A DNA stretch of 16,666 bases from CAZSNT01 sp964607765 (GTDB lineage: Bacteria; Verrucomicrobiota; Lentisphaeria; Oligosphaerales; JABHEG01), in the NCBI GenBank assembly GCA_964607765.1, contig CAZSNT010000202.1, positions 1 through 16,666 on the forward strand, in the 5' to 3' direction. Made by a program: the position numbers and the translations under genes. Positions within the stretch are counted from its first letter, which is position 1, and every line of letters starts with the position of its first letter. The notes beneath the pieces are model-generated. The model had not been told where the DNA came from. It saw only the letters and a program-made list of their open reading frames with translations, and ran no database searches. Shown piece after piece: positions 8,734 to 15,751 of this stretch.

Positions 8734-9018
8734 TCACTGCGCTGCAATCTCGTAGTAGATCGTCCCACATGCATGGCCGATGTCGAACGTCAGGCCGCCC
8801 GCCCCGGCCTGCACAGCCAACTCCTGCTTGCGCTCGCCGGTGAGCGTGTCGAGCGCGAAGACGCGCAGCGGCGCCAAGTTGAGCCGTGGAACGGCCACCA
8901 CGGCGCCAAGTTGAGCCGTGGAACGGCCACCACGGCGCCAAGTTGAGCCGTGGCACGACCCCCACGGCCTCGTGCCGTGGGTGAGCGAGATTTGGTCCCG
9001 CCCGCAGTGCGCCCACAT
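8734..9018 (-). pseudogene. Relic ORF: enzyme C-terminus joined to repeat sequence
   Basis: The open frame starts at ATG 9018, which has a good GGAG seven bases upstream (9026-9029), and ends at TGA 8734. The last 44 codons (8734-8868) encode LRVFALDTLTGERKQELAVQ, ending GGLTFDIGHACGTIYYEIAAQ. That is a typical C-terminal beta-sandwich ending of secreted sugar hydrolases. Upstream of 8869 the frame consists of translated 32-bp repeats and has no protein-like character. The start, ribosome site and stop sit in normal operon positions between the esterase and the large glycosidase-like gene. I read this as a gene whose middle was deleted or replaced by the repeat. A purely fortuitous ORF or a repeat-collapsed assembly are alternatives. 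Confidence 0.5.
8871..8966. repeat. Three tandem copies of a 32-bp unit
   Basis: The units are 8871-8902, 8903-8934 and 8935-8966. The first two are identical; the third differs in its last half. Each begins GCGCCAAGTTGAGCCGTGG, and the first two contain the inverted pair CCGTGG/CCACGG eight bases apart, so each can form a small hairpin. There are no spacers. The array abuts the relic coding segment at 8868. Confidence 0.9.
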
Positions 9019-9040
9019 CTTCTTTCTCCGCCGTTCCTCG

Positions 9041-10309
9041 TCAGCGTCCGAGCATCGCAGCGCGCACGGCAGTGGTCCAGATCTTGTAGCCCTCGGCGTT
9101 CATGTGCAGCTTGTCGCCAAGGAAAATTTCGGGCTTCGGTTTGCCGTCGGGCCCCAGCATGGGTGTGGCGATGTCCACGTAGTGCAGGTTGTCCGTCGCC
9201 TCGCAGTATTCCTTGAGCCGCGTATTGGACTCCTGGAACTTGTCCCACTTGTGCCAGCGGCTGGGGCTTGGTTTGGCGGGCAGAAAGTAGAACACCGTGT
9301 CTTCACGCGCGGCCTGCATGGCGGCCACGAATTCCCGGCACTGCTCGACGTACCGTTCAGGCGTACAGGCTCCCATCAGGTCATTGTCGCCCTCGTACAC
9401 AAGCACGGCCTGCGGCTGATAGCGTGCAAAGAAATCCATGAACAGAAGCACCTGAGCCATCGTGGAGCCGCCAAAGCCTCTGTGAATCACGTCCAGCGGC
9501 GCCAGGTCCTGCTTGATCGTGCGCCACATACGCATGCTGGAACTGCCGACACAGAGCACGCTGTCGTGGGCCGGAACGGCGCCGACATCCTGTCTTGCCC
9601 AACGCCGGAACTCCGCGATGAACTTGCTCTTCTCCTGCGCTGAACTGAACGCGCGGCCCGTGACAGGCGCCGCCGCCTTGAACGCACCATCGATCTTCAT
9701 TGCGAGCAGATAGTAGAACTCGTACTTGTTCTTGTTGTCGGGGCCCGGGGCGATGTTCAGCGTGACTTCGCCCCGGGCGTTGGGTTGGACGCCGGTCACC
9801 TTCGCGACCTGACTGGTATTTCGCGCCACGTCCAGGTCGGCGTAACTCGTGGAAGCGCCGGTCAGCGTGTAACGAGTTTCGCGGTTTTCGGTGGCCTCCA
9901 TACGCGAGGCATAGAACGTGAAGTCGTACGTTTTTCCGGCTGTCAGCCCGGTGATCAGTGCCTCGCAGTGGGGGCGCGTTTCGTTTCCGAACTTAGACGT
10001 GTTACCAAAGCGCTGGGTGGTGCCGGCAGGCTTGAACTCGGCCGCGTCGCCCGTTGGCGAAGCAGTACCGTTGCTATTCACGCCTCGGTTCATTCGCTCC
10101 TGCCCAATGATCGCGACGGATACTGTGGTTGTGCTGCCGTTCGTCGTGACCAGGTTGTCGACATCGGACAGTGTTCCGAAGTCCACCGCGTTCCATCCCG
10201 CGGGCGCCTTCCCATGCGCGTCGATGTATATCGTGTCGGCCAAGACCGTTGGCACGGCAACAGCAAGTGCGACAAACAGATAGAGGGAACGTCGTGTTTT
10301 CATGGACAT
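9041..10309 (-). CDS. Secreted SGNH/GDSL-family esterase
   Basis: This is likely an exported carbohydrate esterase that removes acyl groups from glycans. Start ATG 10309 is supported by GGAG at 10316-10319; ATG 10303 is also possible. Residues 1-24 form a signal peptide (TRRSLYLFVALAVAVPTVLA, then DTIYI). Residues ~25-210 form a beta-rich domain with TAGKTYDFTFYASR and the ending KYEFYYLLAMKI, which I know only as an uncharacterised module. The SGNH hydrolase follows: block I VGSSSMRMW with nucleophile S257, block II GFGGSTM, block III EGDND with N309, and block V GDKLHMN with D399 and H402. All catalytic positions are present. The total of 422 residues is longer than a bare SGNH domain because of the N-terminal module. 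It is second in the minus-strand operon, 22 bases after the regulator. Confidence 0.85.
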   Translation of the reverse strand: MSMKTRRSLYLFVALAVAVPTVLADTIYIDAHGKAPAGWNAVDFGTLSDVDNLVTTNGSTTTVSVAIIGQERMNRGVNSNGTASPTGDAAEFKPAGTTQRFGNTSKFGNETRPHCEALITGLTAGKTYDFTFYASRMEATENRETRYTLTGASTSYADLDVARNTSQVAKVTGVQPNARGEVTLNIAPGPDNKNKYEFYYLLAMKIDGAFKAAAPVTGRAFSSAQEKSKFIAEFRRWARQDVGAVPAHDSVLCVGSSSMRMWRTIKQDLAPLDVIHRGFGGSTMAQVLLFMDFFARYQPQAVLVYEGDNDLMGACTPERYVEQCREFVAAMQAAREDTVFYFLPAKPSPSRWHKWDKFQESNTRLKEYCEATDNLHYVDIATPMLGPDGKPKPEIFLGDKLHMNAEGYKIWTTAVRAAMLGR

Positions 10310-10315
10310 CAGGTG

Positions 10316-10319
10316 CTCC
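10316..10319 (-). promoter_or_regulatory. Ribosome binding site of the esterase
   Basis: GGAG six bases before ATG 10309. It selects this start over an ATG 48 bases further upstream that would overlap the regulator gene. Confidence 0.6.
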
Positions 10320-10331
10320 GTTCGTTGTGTA

Positions 10332-11111
10332 TTAGAGCACAGAGCCGTCAAAGGCATCCAGCCATTCCCGGCTCTCGGCGGACAGGTGGCGATCGGTGAC
10401 GATAACGGACAGCTCCGCCAAGCCGCAGATGCGGAAGAGCGCTTCGCGCCCGAACTTCGACGAGTCGGTCAGCAGGACTCTCGTGCCGCAGTCCCGCAGG
10501 AGCTGGCCCAGGAACGCGGCATGGTCTTCGTGGAATGTGAACGCGCCCTCCGCCGAGACGCCGACCGCGGACAGGAATACCTTGCCAATCCGCAGCCCTG
10601 TGACGGCGTCGCGCGCGATGCGGCCCAGGTATGAGTTGAGCTGTGCGTTGTAGACACCGCCGATGTTGACAAGCGTCATGTGCCGCGGGAAGCGGTGGAA
10701 CTCGCTTGCGATACAGCCGGAATTGGTCACAATCGTCAAACGCCCGAGGTCGGAACCCGCAATCTCACGTGCCAGGTAGAGCGCCGTAGTGGAGGAGTCC
10801 AGGAAGACGGTGTCGTCCGACTCAAGGAGCTGCACGGCTTTCCGCGCGACCTCCCGCTTGCGGTCACGATGCCGATTGATGCGGACCTCGAATCCGCTGT
10901 TCCACGAGCTGTCGACAGCCGACCGTGGCATGGTCTCCACGCCACCGTGAATCTTGCGCACCTGGTTCGACGCAACCAGCAGGTCCACGTCCCGGTGAAC
11001 GGTCGGCACCGACACGTCAAACCGCTCCGACAACTCCGCAATGGTGCAGTGCCCACGCTTCGTGACGAGGGCCAGGAGCTCCCGGCGCCGAATCTCACTC
11101 AGTCTGCTCAC
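10332..11111 (-). CDS. DeoR-family transcriptional regulator
   Basis: This is a DNA-binding regulator, usually a repressor, that responds to a phosphorylated sugar. I chose the GTG start at 11111 because a GAGGAGG site lies 11 bases upstream. It gives 259 residues, typical of the family, beginning with SRLSEIRRRELLALV. An ATG at 11153 would add 14 residues and lacks a ribosome site. The N-terminal winged HTH (CTIAELSERFDVSVPTVHRD, then KIHGGV) matches the DeoR signature, with HRDVDLL in place of the more usual RRDL. The C-terminal effector domain has family motifs: FLDSSTTALYLA, NIGGVYN, AVGVSAEGAF and DSSKFG. It opens the minus-strand operon and is divergent from the sugar kinase, so it probably controls both arms. 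IolR is a DeoR member, which fits iolB in the locus but does not prove the effector. Confidence 0.9.
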   Translation of the reverse strand: MSRLSEIRRRELLALVTKRGHCTIAELSERFDVSVPTVHRDVDLLVASNQVRKIHGGVETMPRSAVDSSWNSGFEVRINRHRDRKREVARKAVQLLESDDTVFLDSSTTALYLAREIAGSDLGRLTIVTNSGCIASEFHRFPRHMTLVNIGGVYNAQLNSYLGRIARDAVTGLRIGKVFLSAVGVSAEGAFTFHEDHAAFLGQLLRDCGTRVLLTDSSKFGREALFRICGLAELSVIVTDRHLSAESREWLDAFDGSVL

Positions 11112-11122
11112 GGCCGTTCGGT

Positions 11123-11129
11123 CCTCCTC
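11123..11129 (-). promoter_or_regulatory. Shine-Dalgarno site deciding the regulator start
   Basis: GAGGAGG on the minus strand, 11 bases before GTG 11111. It is the strongest ribosome site in this region and favours the GTG start over ATG 11153. Confidence 0.6.
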
Positions 11130-11161
11130 TGCGGCGAACGATAACCATATCATTTGATTGC

Positions 11162-11189
11162 AGTATATCTCACATTATTACATTGACAA
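11162..11189 (-). promoter_or_regulatory. Putative sigma70-type promoter of the regulator operon
   Basis: TTGTCA (11184-11189) and TATACT (11162-11167) on the minus strand are 16 bases apart, in a short AT-rich island within GC-rich DNA. The predicted start near 11155 gives a leader of about 44 bases carrying the GAGGAGG site before GTG 11111. Confidence 0.5.
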
Positions 11190-11211
11190 GCGCTGGTCCT
11201 ACTCATATGGT
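11183..11211 (+). promoter_or_regulatory. Putative sigma70-type promoter of the kinase operon
   Basis: A consensus TTGACA at 11183-11188 is followed, 17 bases on, by TATGGT at 11206-11211. Initiation would fall at about 11218-11219, on or next to the kinase ATG, which predicts a leaderless transcript. The -35 box overlaps the minus-strand -35 box by five bases. Confidence 0.5.
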
Positions 11212-11218
11212 AAGCGGC

Positions 11219-12139
11219 ATGAAGCGGACCGTCGACATTTTGGGTGTTGGGTACTGCAGCCTGGATACGCTCTGCCTGCTGCCGCGTATTCCCATCGACG
11301 ACAAGGTGCAGATTTCCCGGTCGCTGATGCAGGGTGGCGGTCCCGCCGCCACCGCCACAGTGACCGCCGCGCGTCTCGGCCTGGCCACCGCGTTTCTGGG
11401 GGGTGTAGGAGACGACGCGCGCGGGCGCGCCATTCTCGACGCCTTCGCCAAAGAAGGCGTGGACACGCAGTACATTCAGCGTCGCCCCAACGCAGAATCC
11501 GCGGCCGCCTTCTGCTGGATAGATGAAGCCACGGGGGAACGCAGCATTGCCTGGTCGCACGGCACGGCTCGTCCTCTTTCCCCGGCCGAGACCGGCGAGG
11601 GGGTAGTCACGGCAGCGCACGCGGTACACTGCGACGGTCATCAGACCGCGGCTGCCATCCGGGTTGCGGAGATCGCACGCGAGCACGGCATTCCCGTGTT
11701 CCTCGACGCGGGGACAATCGTCCCGGGCATCGAGGATCTCATCTCGCTCTGCACCGTTGTGATTGCGTCGCGGATGTTCGCAGCGCGCTTCGCCGGCACG
11801 GAGGATCCCGAGGAAGCAATGCACCACATCCACGGCCTGGGGCCGAAGTGGGCAGGAATCACACTGGGCCCGTCGGGGAGCTGCGGCTTCGACGGCGTGA
11901 ACGTGCTGAACGAAGGGCAGTACCCCGTGGAGGTCGTGGACACGACCGGTGCCGGTGATGTGTACCACGGCGCCTTTGCGGCTCGTTACGTCGAGTACCT
12001 GAAGGCTGACGAGCAGCCCGATATGCAGCAATGCATGCGTTTCGCAACGGTCGTCGCCGGCCTTAAGTGCCGCAAGCTCGGTGGACGCACAGGTATCCCG
12101 ACCCGGGACGAAGTGCGCAGGGCCCTGGGCGGTAGTTAG
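11219..12139 (+). CDS. PfkB/ribokinase-family sugar kinase
   Basis: This cytoplasmic kinase transfers ATP phosphate to a sugar or sugar-acid hydroxyl. The 306 residues match the family's length. The N-terminal part has the substrate-side motif GGGPAATATVTAARLG followed by GGVGDDARG. The C-terminal PfkB signature is VVDTTGAGDVYHGAF, with catalytic base D247. I took ATG 11219 because MKRTVDILGVG is the usual opening strand. ATG 11207 and the TTG at 11183 are in frame, but the TTG is the predicted -35 box. No Shine-Dalgarno precedes 11219, consistent with a leaderless mRNA. It leads the + strand operon, followed by two isomerase-type genes. With iolB nearby it could act on 2-deoxy-5-keto-gluconate, but it lacks features I associate with canonical IolC, so the substrate stays open. 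Confidence 0.85.
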   Translation: MKRTVDILGVGYCSLDTLCLLPRIPIDDKVQISRSLMQGGGPAATATVTAARLGLATAFLGGVGDDARGRAILDAFAKEGVDTQYIQRRPNAESAAAFCWIDEATGERSIAWSHGTARPLSPAETGEGVVTAAHAVHCDGHQTAAAIRVAEIAREHGIPVFLDAGTIVPGIEDLISLCTVVIASRMFAARFAGTEDPEEAMHHIHGLGPKWAGITLGPSGSCGFDGVNVLNEGQYPVEVVDTTGAGDVYHGAFAARYVEYLKADEQPDMQQCMRFATVVAGLKCRKLGGRTGIPTRDEVRRALGGS

Positions 12140-12140
12140 A

Positions 12141-12288
12141 CAATGTCATCGATTTGAGCGGCTTCGGAGATTAGGACGAAAGATCAAGACAAAAGATCAA
12201 GGTGTGCTCGACCCTGATCTTTCGCCCTGATCTTTCACCCTAATCGTCCGGGAATGGCGACCAATTCCTCAACTCAATGTCATTGAGT
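12141..12288. repeat. MITE-like inverted-repeat element
   Basis: The left half begins CAATGTCATCGATTTGAG and continues with GGAGATTAGGACGAAAGATC. The right half reads CCCTGATCTTTCACCCTAATC and ends at the perfect 17-bp palindrome ACTCAATGTCATTGAGT (12272-12288). The halves are imperfect reverse complements around a centre near 12200. The right half closely matches the reverse complement of 16576-16666, so this is a dispersed element. It has no coding capacity and could act as an RNA hairpin between the kinase and the isomerase gene. Confidence 0.65.
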
Positions 12289-12328
12289 GATCGGCAGTCA
12301 GTTGCACGGCGCCACAGAACAGATTGAT

Positions 12329-12363
12329 AACGGACAACGGACAACGCATGACTGACAACGGAC
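12329..12363 (+). repeat. Five tandem heptamers upstream of the isomerase gene
   Basis: AACGGAC, AACGGAC, AACGCAT, GACTGAC and AACGGAC lie in register. They create in-frame TTG and ATG codons (12324, 12348) that would falsely extend the next gene. Confidence 0.8.
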
Positions 12364-12377
12364 AGGGAACGAAACCG

Positions 12378-13724
12378 ATGACACCGCTGAAAGTCGGGTA
12401 CGCGCCCCAGGCGAAGCTGAGCTGGATCAACGACACACTGGAGGACACCCGCGCACGTTCCATCGAGGCACTCGAGGCGCTCGGGGTCGAGGTCGTCGCA
12501 GGCCCCCTGCTCACCGACGATTCCCAGGCTGAAGAGCTCGCTGCCGAGTTCCGACGACAGCAGGTGGACGTGATGGTGGTCCATTACATCACGTTCTCCC
12601 TCGGCAGCATGACACCGCTGCTGGCGCAGCGTGTGGGTGTTCCGATCATCCTCTGGGGCATGCCCGAGCCCCCGTTCGACGGCGGCCGCATAAAGTCCAA
12701 CTCGTTCTGTGCCGTGAACATGAACTGCCATGCGCTCCGCAAACTGGGTCATGCCTACAGCTTCGTCTTCGGCATGCCGGAGGAGACCGCGGAGGACATG
12801 AGCCGCCAGTTCCGCGTGGCGGCCTGCGTGAAACGTCTCCGTACGACACGGATCGGCATGGTCGGCTCCCGCGTGCCGGGGTTCTACACCTCGTGCTTCA
12901 ACGAACTCGGTCTGCGCCGTCAGCTCGGCGTCGAAGTCAAGTACATCGATCTGCTGGAAATCGTCGACGCGGCCAAGAAGCTGTCCTCCGAGGCCGTTGC
13001 CGCCGCTCGCGCTCACATCACGGCCGAAGCGGGATCCTGCGGCTGTGTGCCGGAGGACCAACTGCACAAAGCCGCGCAACTCTACGCCGCCTTCCGGCAG
13101 TTCAAAGAGAAGCTGAGCCTGGACGGATTCGCCATGAAATGCTGGCCGCAGATCGGTGACATTTTCGGCGTCGGCGTCTGTTCGACGTTGGGGCACCTCA
13201 CAAATGACGGGACTGTGGCAGCCTGCGAAGGCGATGTCTACGGTGCCGTGGCCATGATCATCCTGCAGGAACTCTCCGGCGCCGCGCCGTTCTACTGCGA
13301 CCTCATCGCATTCGAGGAAGATGAGAACGTAGGCCTCGGATGGCACTGTGGGGCCGCGGCGGTTTCGCTGTGCGCGCAGAACGGCTGCAGCGCCCTCGGC
13401 CTGCACTCAGTGATGGACGGCGGCAATGTGAAAGGCGTGACTCACGACTTCCCACTGAAGCGCGGCCCCGTCACGTTTACGCAGCTCAGCGAAGACAGCG
13501 ACGGCAGCTATCGGTTCCTGATCGCCGGGGGCGAGGGCCTGCCGACGACGCAGATGCTGCCCGGCAACCCGTTGCGGATCCGCTTCGAGGCGCCGCTGCC
13601 GACGTTGCGGGAGACGATCATCGAAGGCGGCTACTCCCACCACTACACCGTGGCTTACGCCGACCTCAACGCCGAGCTCAAACAGCTCTGCAAGTGGCTC
13701 GGCATCACTGCGGTGGAGTTGTGA
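12378..13724 (+). CDS. L-fucose/L-arabinose isomerase-like protein
   Basis: Members of this fold are metal-dependent cytoplasmic aldose-ketose isomerases. The 448-residue protein, shorter than E. coli FucI, opens with a flavodoxin-like segment (LKVGYAPQAK, DVMVVHYITFSLGS). Family-like motifs are ACEGDVYGA (E284, D286), GWHCGAAA (H323), RGPVTFTQLS, and the C-terminal GGYSHHYTV (H421, H422) before a helical end LKQLCKWLGI. By analogy E284 and one of the histidines may bind metal. The start is ATG 12378, preceded nine bases away by GGGA; earlier in-frame starts fall in the heptamer repeat. It sits between the kinase and the beta-helix gene, suggesting it makes the ketose the kinase uses. The sugar is unknown, and some relatives are not true fucose isomerases. 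Confidence 0.8.
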   Translation: MTPLKVGYAPQAKLSWINDTLEDTRARSIEALEALGVEVVAGPLLTDDSQAEELAAEFRRQQVDVMVVHYITFSLGSMTPLLAQRVGVPIILWGMPEPPFDGGRIKSNSFCAVNMNCHALRKLGHAYSFVFGMPEETAEDMSRQFRVAACVKRLRTTRIGMVGSRVPGFYTSCFNELGLRRQLGVEVKYIDLLEIVDAAKKLSSEAVAAARAHITAEAGSCGCVPEDQLHKAAQLYAAFRQFKEKLSLDGFAMKCWPQIGDIFGVGVCSTLGHLTNDGTVAACEGDVYGAVAMIILQELSGAAPFYCDLIAFEEDENVGLGWHCGAAAVSLCAQNGCSALGLHSVMDGGNVKGVTHDFPLKRGPVTFTQLSEDSDGSYRFLIAGGEGLPTTQMLPGNPLRIRFEAPLPTLRETIIEGGYSHHYTVAYADLNAELKQLCKWLGITAVEL

Positions 13725-13807
13725 GGAGGCGCTGGGCGGGCGTGGTTGCGGACGGCGACTGCACTCGACGGCAACCGACAGCGATCGGCAGCAACCGAGC
13801 TGGGCCT

Positions 13808-13839
13808 GAGTCAACGAGTCAATGAGTCATTGCGTCATG
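13808..13839 (+). repeat. Four tandem octamers ending on the start codon
   Basis: GAGTCAAC, GAGTCAAT, GAGTCATT and GCGTCATG follow each other exactly, and the last one contains the ATG (13837-13839) of the beta-helix gene. Further degenerate ACCGACAGC-type repeats lie at about 13755-13800, so the 112-base spacer is mostly repeat. Confidence 0.8.
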
Positions 13840-15687
13840 AAACACACAGCCCTGACAATCGCAGGAGTTCTGACGATGGCAGCGACAGCTGGAGCGCGTG
13901 AGTTCTACGTGAACTCCAACGCCGGCAGCGACACTCGCGAGGGCACATCGCCGGCCACGGCCTGGCAGACGATCGCCCGGATCAATGCCGCGGACCTGCG
14001 GCCCGGCGACACGGTGCGCCTGAAGCGTGGCTGCAGCTGGCGTGAGTCGCTCCAACCCAGGAGCGGGGTTGCCGACGCGCCCGTGACCTACACGGCCTAC
14101 GGCCACGGCGAGAAGCCGCTGCTGCTCGGCTCTACGCCACGCAACGAGCCGGGTGACTGGGAACAGATCCGCCCCGGCCTGTGGGCGACCAAGCTGCCGA
14201 CGTTTTCTCCTGCCGGGCCGACGATTGACTGCCGCGGCAGCGAATGGCGGCGCCACCATGAGAGCGGTGCCAAGGTGGAGGCACGCAGGATCGCAGACAC
14301 AGCTGGCGACATCTACCGGTTCGAGTGTCAGTCGAGCGGAACAAGAAGCAATCACATCCAGCTCTGGGGGGAATTCCCGGATTGGGCCGCGCTCGGCGAT
14401 GCGGAGTACCTGGAGTTCCGGTTCCGCGCCCGCTGCACAAAGCCGTTCAACACGGGGGGCGTCCGCATCCGCCTCGGCCATGCGCCGTGGACAGCATACG
14501 CTTCCGGCAACAGCGTGTCCGTTACTCCCGAGTGGCAGGACTGCACAGTCAGGTTCACCATGGCCACTCGCGGCCCGGAGCCGCGAATCCACGTCGGTCT
14601 CGGCGGGCGCCTGCCGGAGGGCGCCGCGTTCGAGTTCCAGCCGCTGGAGCTTGTCCCAATCAGCGTCTCCGGACCGAGTCCGTTGACCGTGGACGTGGGC
14701 AACATCGTCTTTGATCACGGCAAAGCCTGCGGCTGGAAGAAGTGGTCCGTGGAGGACCTGACCAATCCGCGGGACTACTTCTACGACAGCGCGTCGTGCC
14801 GCGTTTTCCTGCGTTGCGACGACAACCCGGGCGAGCTCTACGAGAGCATCGAACTGGCGCTCAAACGGCACATTGTCAGTCAGGGCAACACGCACCACGT
14901 AGTGTACGACGGGCTCGCCCTTCGCTACGGAGCAGCGCACGGCTTCGGCGGCGGCAACACGGCGCACCTGATCATCCGCAATTGCGACATCTCCTACATC
15001 GGCGGCGCACATCAGCACACGAGCCGGGGCCGCCCTGTGCGCTACGGCAACGGCATCGAATTCTGGGGCGCCGCGCACGACAATCTGGTCGAAGGCTGCC
15101 GGGTCTGGGAGATCTACGACGCGGCACTCACCAACCAAGGCCGCGGCCCGAGTTCGAAACAGATCAACATCACCTACCGCAACAACATCGTCTGGAACGC
15201 GGAATACTCCTTCGAGTACTGGAACAACCCGGAGACCGCCGAAACGCGCAACATCCGTTTTGTGAACAACACCTGTGTCAACGCCGGCGTGGTCTGGTCG
15301 CACGCCCAGCGCCCGAACCCGAACGGCAGTCACCTGATGATGTACTCGAACACGGCCGAGACATCCGGCTTTGAAATCAAGTACAACGTGTTCTGCCGAA
15401 GCACGGAATGGGGCAGTCGTTTCGATAGAGGCTATGAGCCACGTCCCGATGTGGATTACAATCTCTGGTACGAACCCGACGGGTGCCTGGCCTACTGGTT
15501 CAGAGCAAAGCTGCCGGCAGAGGATGTCGAGGAATACCGCGAGAAGACCGGCTTTGACAGACACTCGGTCTTCGCCGACCCCGGTTTCGTTGATCCGGCC
15601 AGTGCCGACTTCCGCCTGCGTCCGGACAGTCCGGCGCGCACGGTGCGCACGGATGGCGGACCGGTGGGGGCGGAGTCGCTTTGGTGA
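13837..15687 (+). CDS. Secreted right-handed parallel beta-helix protein
   Basis: This is probably an exported polysaccharide lyase- or hydrolase-like protein of the pectate-lyase fold. I chose ATG 13837, which opens directly with the signal peptide MKHTALTIAGVLTMAATAGA; an in-frame ATG at 13822 is part of the octamer repeat. Residues ~21-90 are the usual entry segment (EFYVNSNAGSDTREGTSPAT, then LRPGDTVRLKRG). A jelly-roll-like insert follows at ~155-285 (YLEFRFRARC, QDCTVRFTMATRGPEPRIHV). Beta-helix coils take over from ~350 (VVYDGLALRYGAAHGF, LIIRNCDISYIGG, NITYRNNIVWN, NIRFVNNTCVN). The end has the common FADPGFVDPASADFRLRPDSPA-like closure, split here as FADPGFVDPASADF then RLRPDSPA. Its 616 residues form one intact frame. 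No catalytic residues could be assigned, so a specific lyase call is not justified. Confidence 0.8.
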   Translation: MKHTALTIAGVLTMAATAGAREFYVNSNAGSDTREGTSPATAWQTIARINAADLRPGDTVRLKRGCSWRESLQPRSGVADAPVTYTAYGHGEKPLLLGSTPRNEPGDWEQIRPGLWATKLPTFSPAGPTIDCRGSEWRRHHESGAKVEARRIADTAGDIYRFECQSSGTRSNHIQLWGEFPDWAALGDAEYLEFRFRARCTKPFNTGGVRIRLGHAPWTAYASGNSVSVTPEWQDCTVRFTMATRGPEPRIHVGLGGRLPEGAAFEFQPLELVPISVSGPSPLTVDVGNIVFDHGKACGWKKWSVEDLTNPRDYFYDSASCRVFLRCDDNPGELYESIELALKRHIVSQGNTHHVVYDGLALRYGAAHGFGGGNTAHLIIRNCDISYIGGAHQHTSRGRPVRYGNGIEFWGAAHDNLVEGCRVWEIYDAALTNQGRGPSSKQINITYRNNIVWNAEYSFEYWNNPETAETRNIRFVNNTCVNAGVVWSHAQRPNPNGSHLMMYSNTAETSGFEIKYNVFCRSTEWGSRFDRGYEPRPDVDYNLWYEPDGCLAYWFRAKLPAEDVEEYREKTGFDRHSVFADPGFVDPASADFRLRPDSPARTVRTDGGPVGAESLW

Positions 15688-15716
15688 AATCCACCGCCAG
15701 TACTCAGTTGGACGGC

Positions 15717-15751
15717 ACAACGAACGACCGACAACGAACAAGGCAAGAACC
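15717..15751 (+). repeat. Five degenerate heptamers in register with the iolB start
   Basis: ACAACGA, ACGACCG, ACAACGA, ACAAGGC and AAGAACC fill the 35 bases directly before ATG 15752. The fourth supplies the only ribosome-site-like AAGG. They resemble the AACGGAC heptamers at 12329-12363. Confidence 0.65.

Larger units (their letters stand above)
11142..11213. promoter_or_regulatory. Candidate operator: two inverted 11-bp half-sites
   Basis: TAACCATATCA at 11142-11152 and TCATATGGTAA at 11203-11213 are reverse complements at 9 of 11 positions, with centres 61 bp apart. One lies at the predicted 5' end of the regulator transcript. The other covers the predicted -10 of the kinase promoter. 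This arrangement suits repression of both promoters, possibly by looping, by the DeoR protein. The pairing is seen in the sequence; the function is inference. Confidence 0.4.

Noticed and set aside
8871..8966. Possible CRISPR array
   Set aside because: The 32-bp units are directly adjacent with no spacers, and no cas gene is present.
11183..11218. In-frame TTG/ATG extension of the kinase N-terminus
   Set aside because: The TTG coincides with a consensus -35 box. The family's first strand begins at the ATG at 11219, so the extension is probably promoter DNA.
11219..12139. Calling the PfkB kinase IolC
   Set aside because: iolB and a DeoR regulator suggest it, but the protein lacks the features I associate with canonical IolC and is shorter, so only the PfkB family is supported.
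13837..15687. Naming the beta-helix protein a pectate lyase
   Set aside because: The fold is supported, but I could not identify the calcium-binding acids or catalytic Arg/Lys, so no specific activity is claimed.
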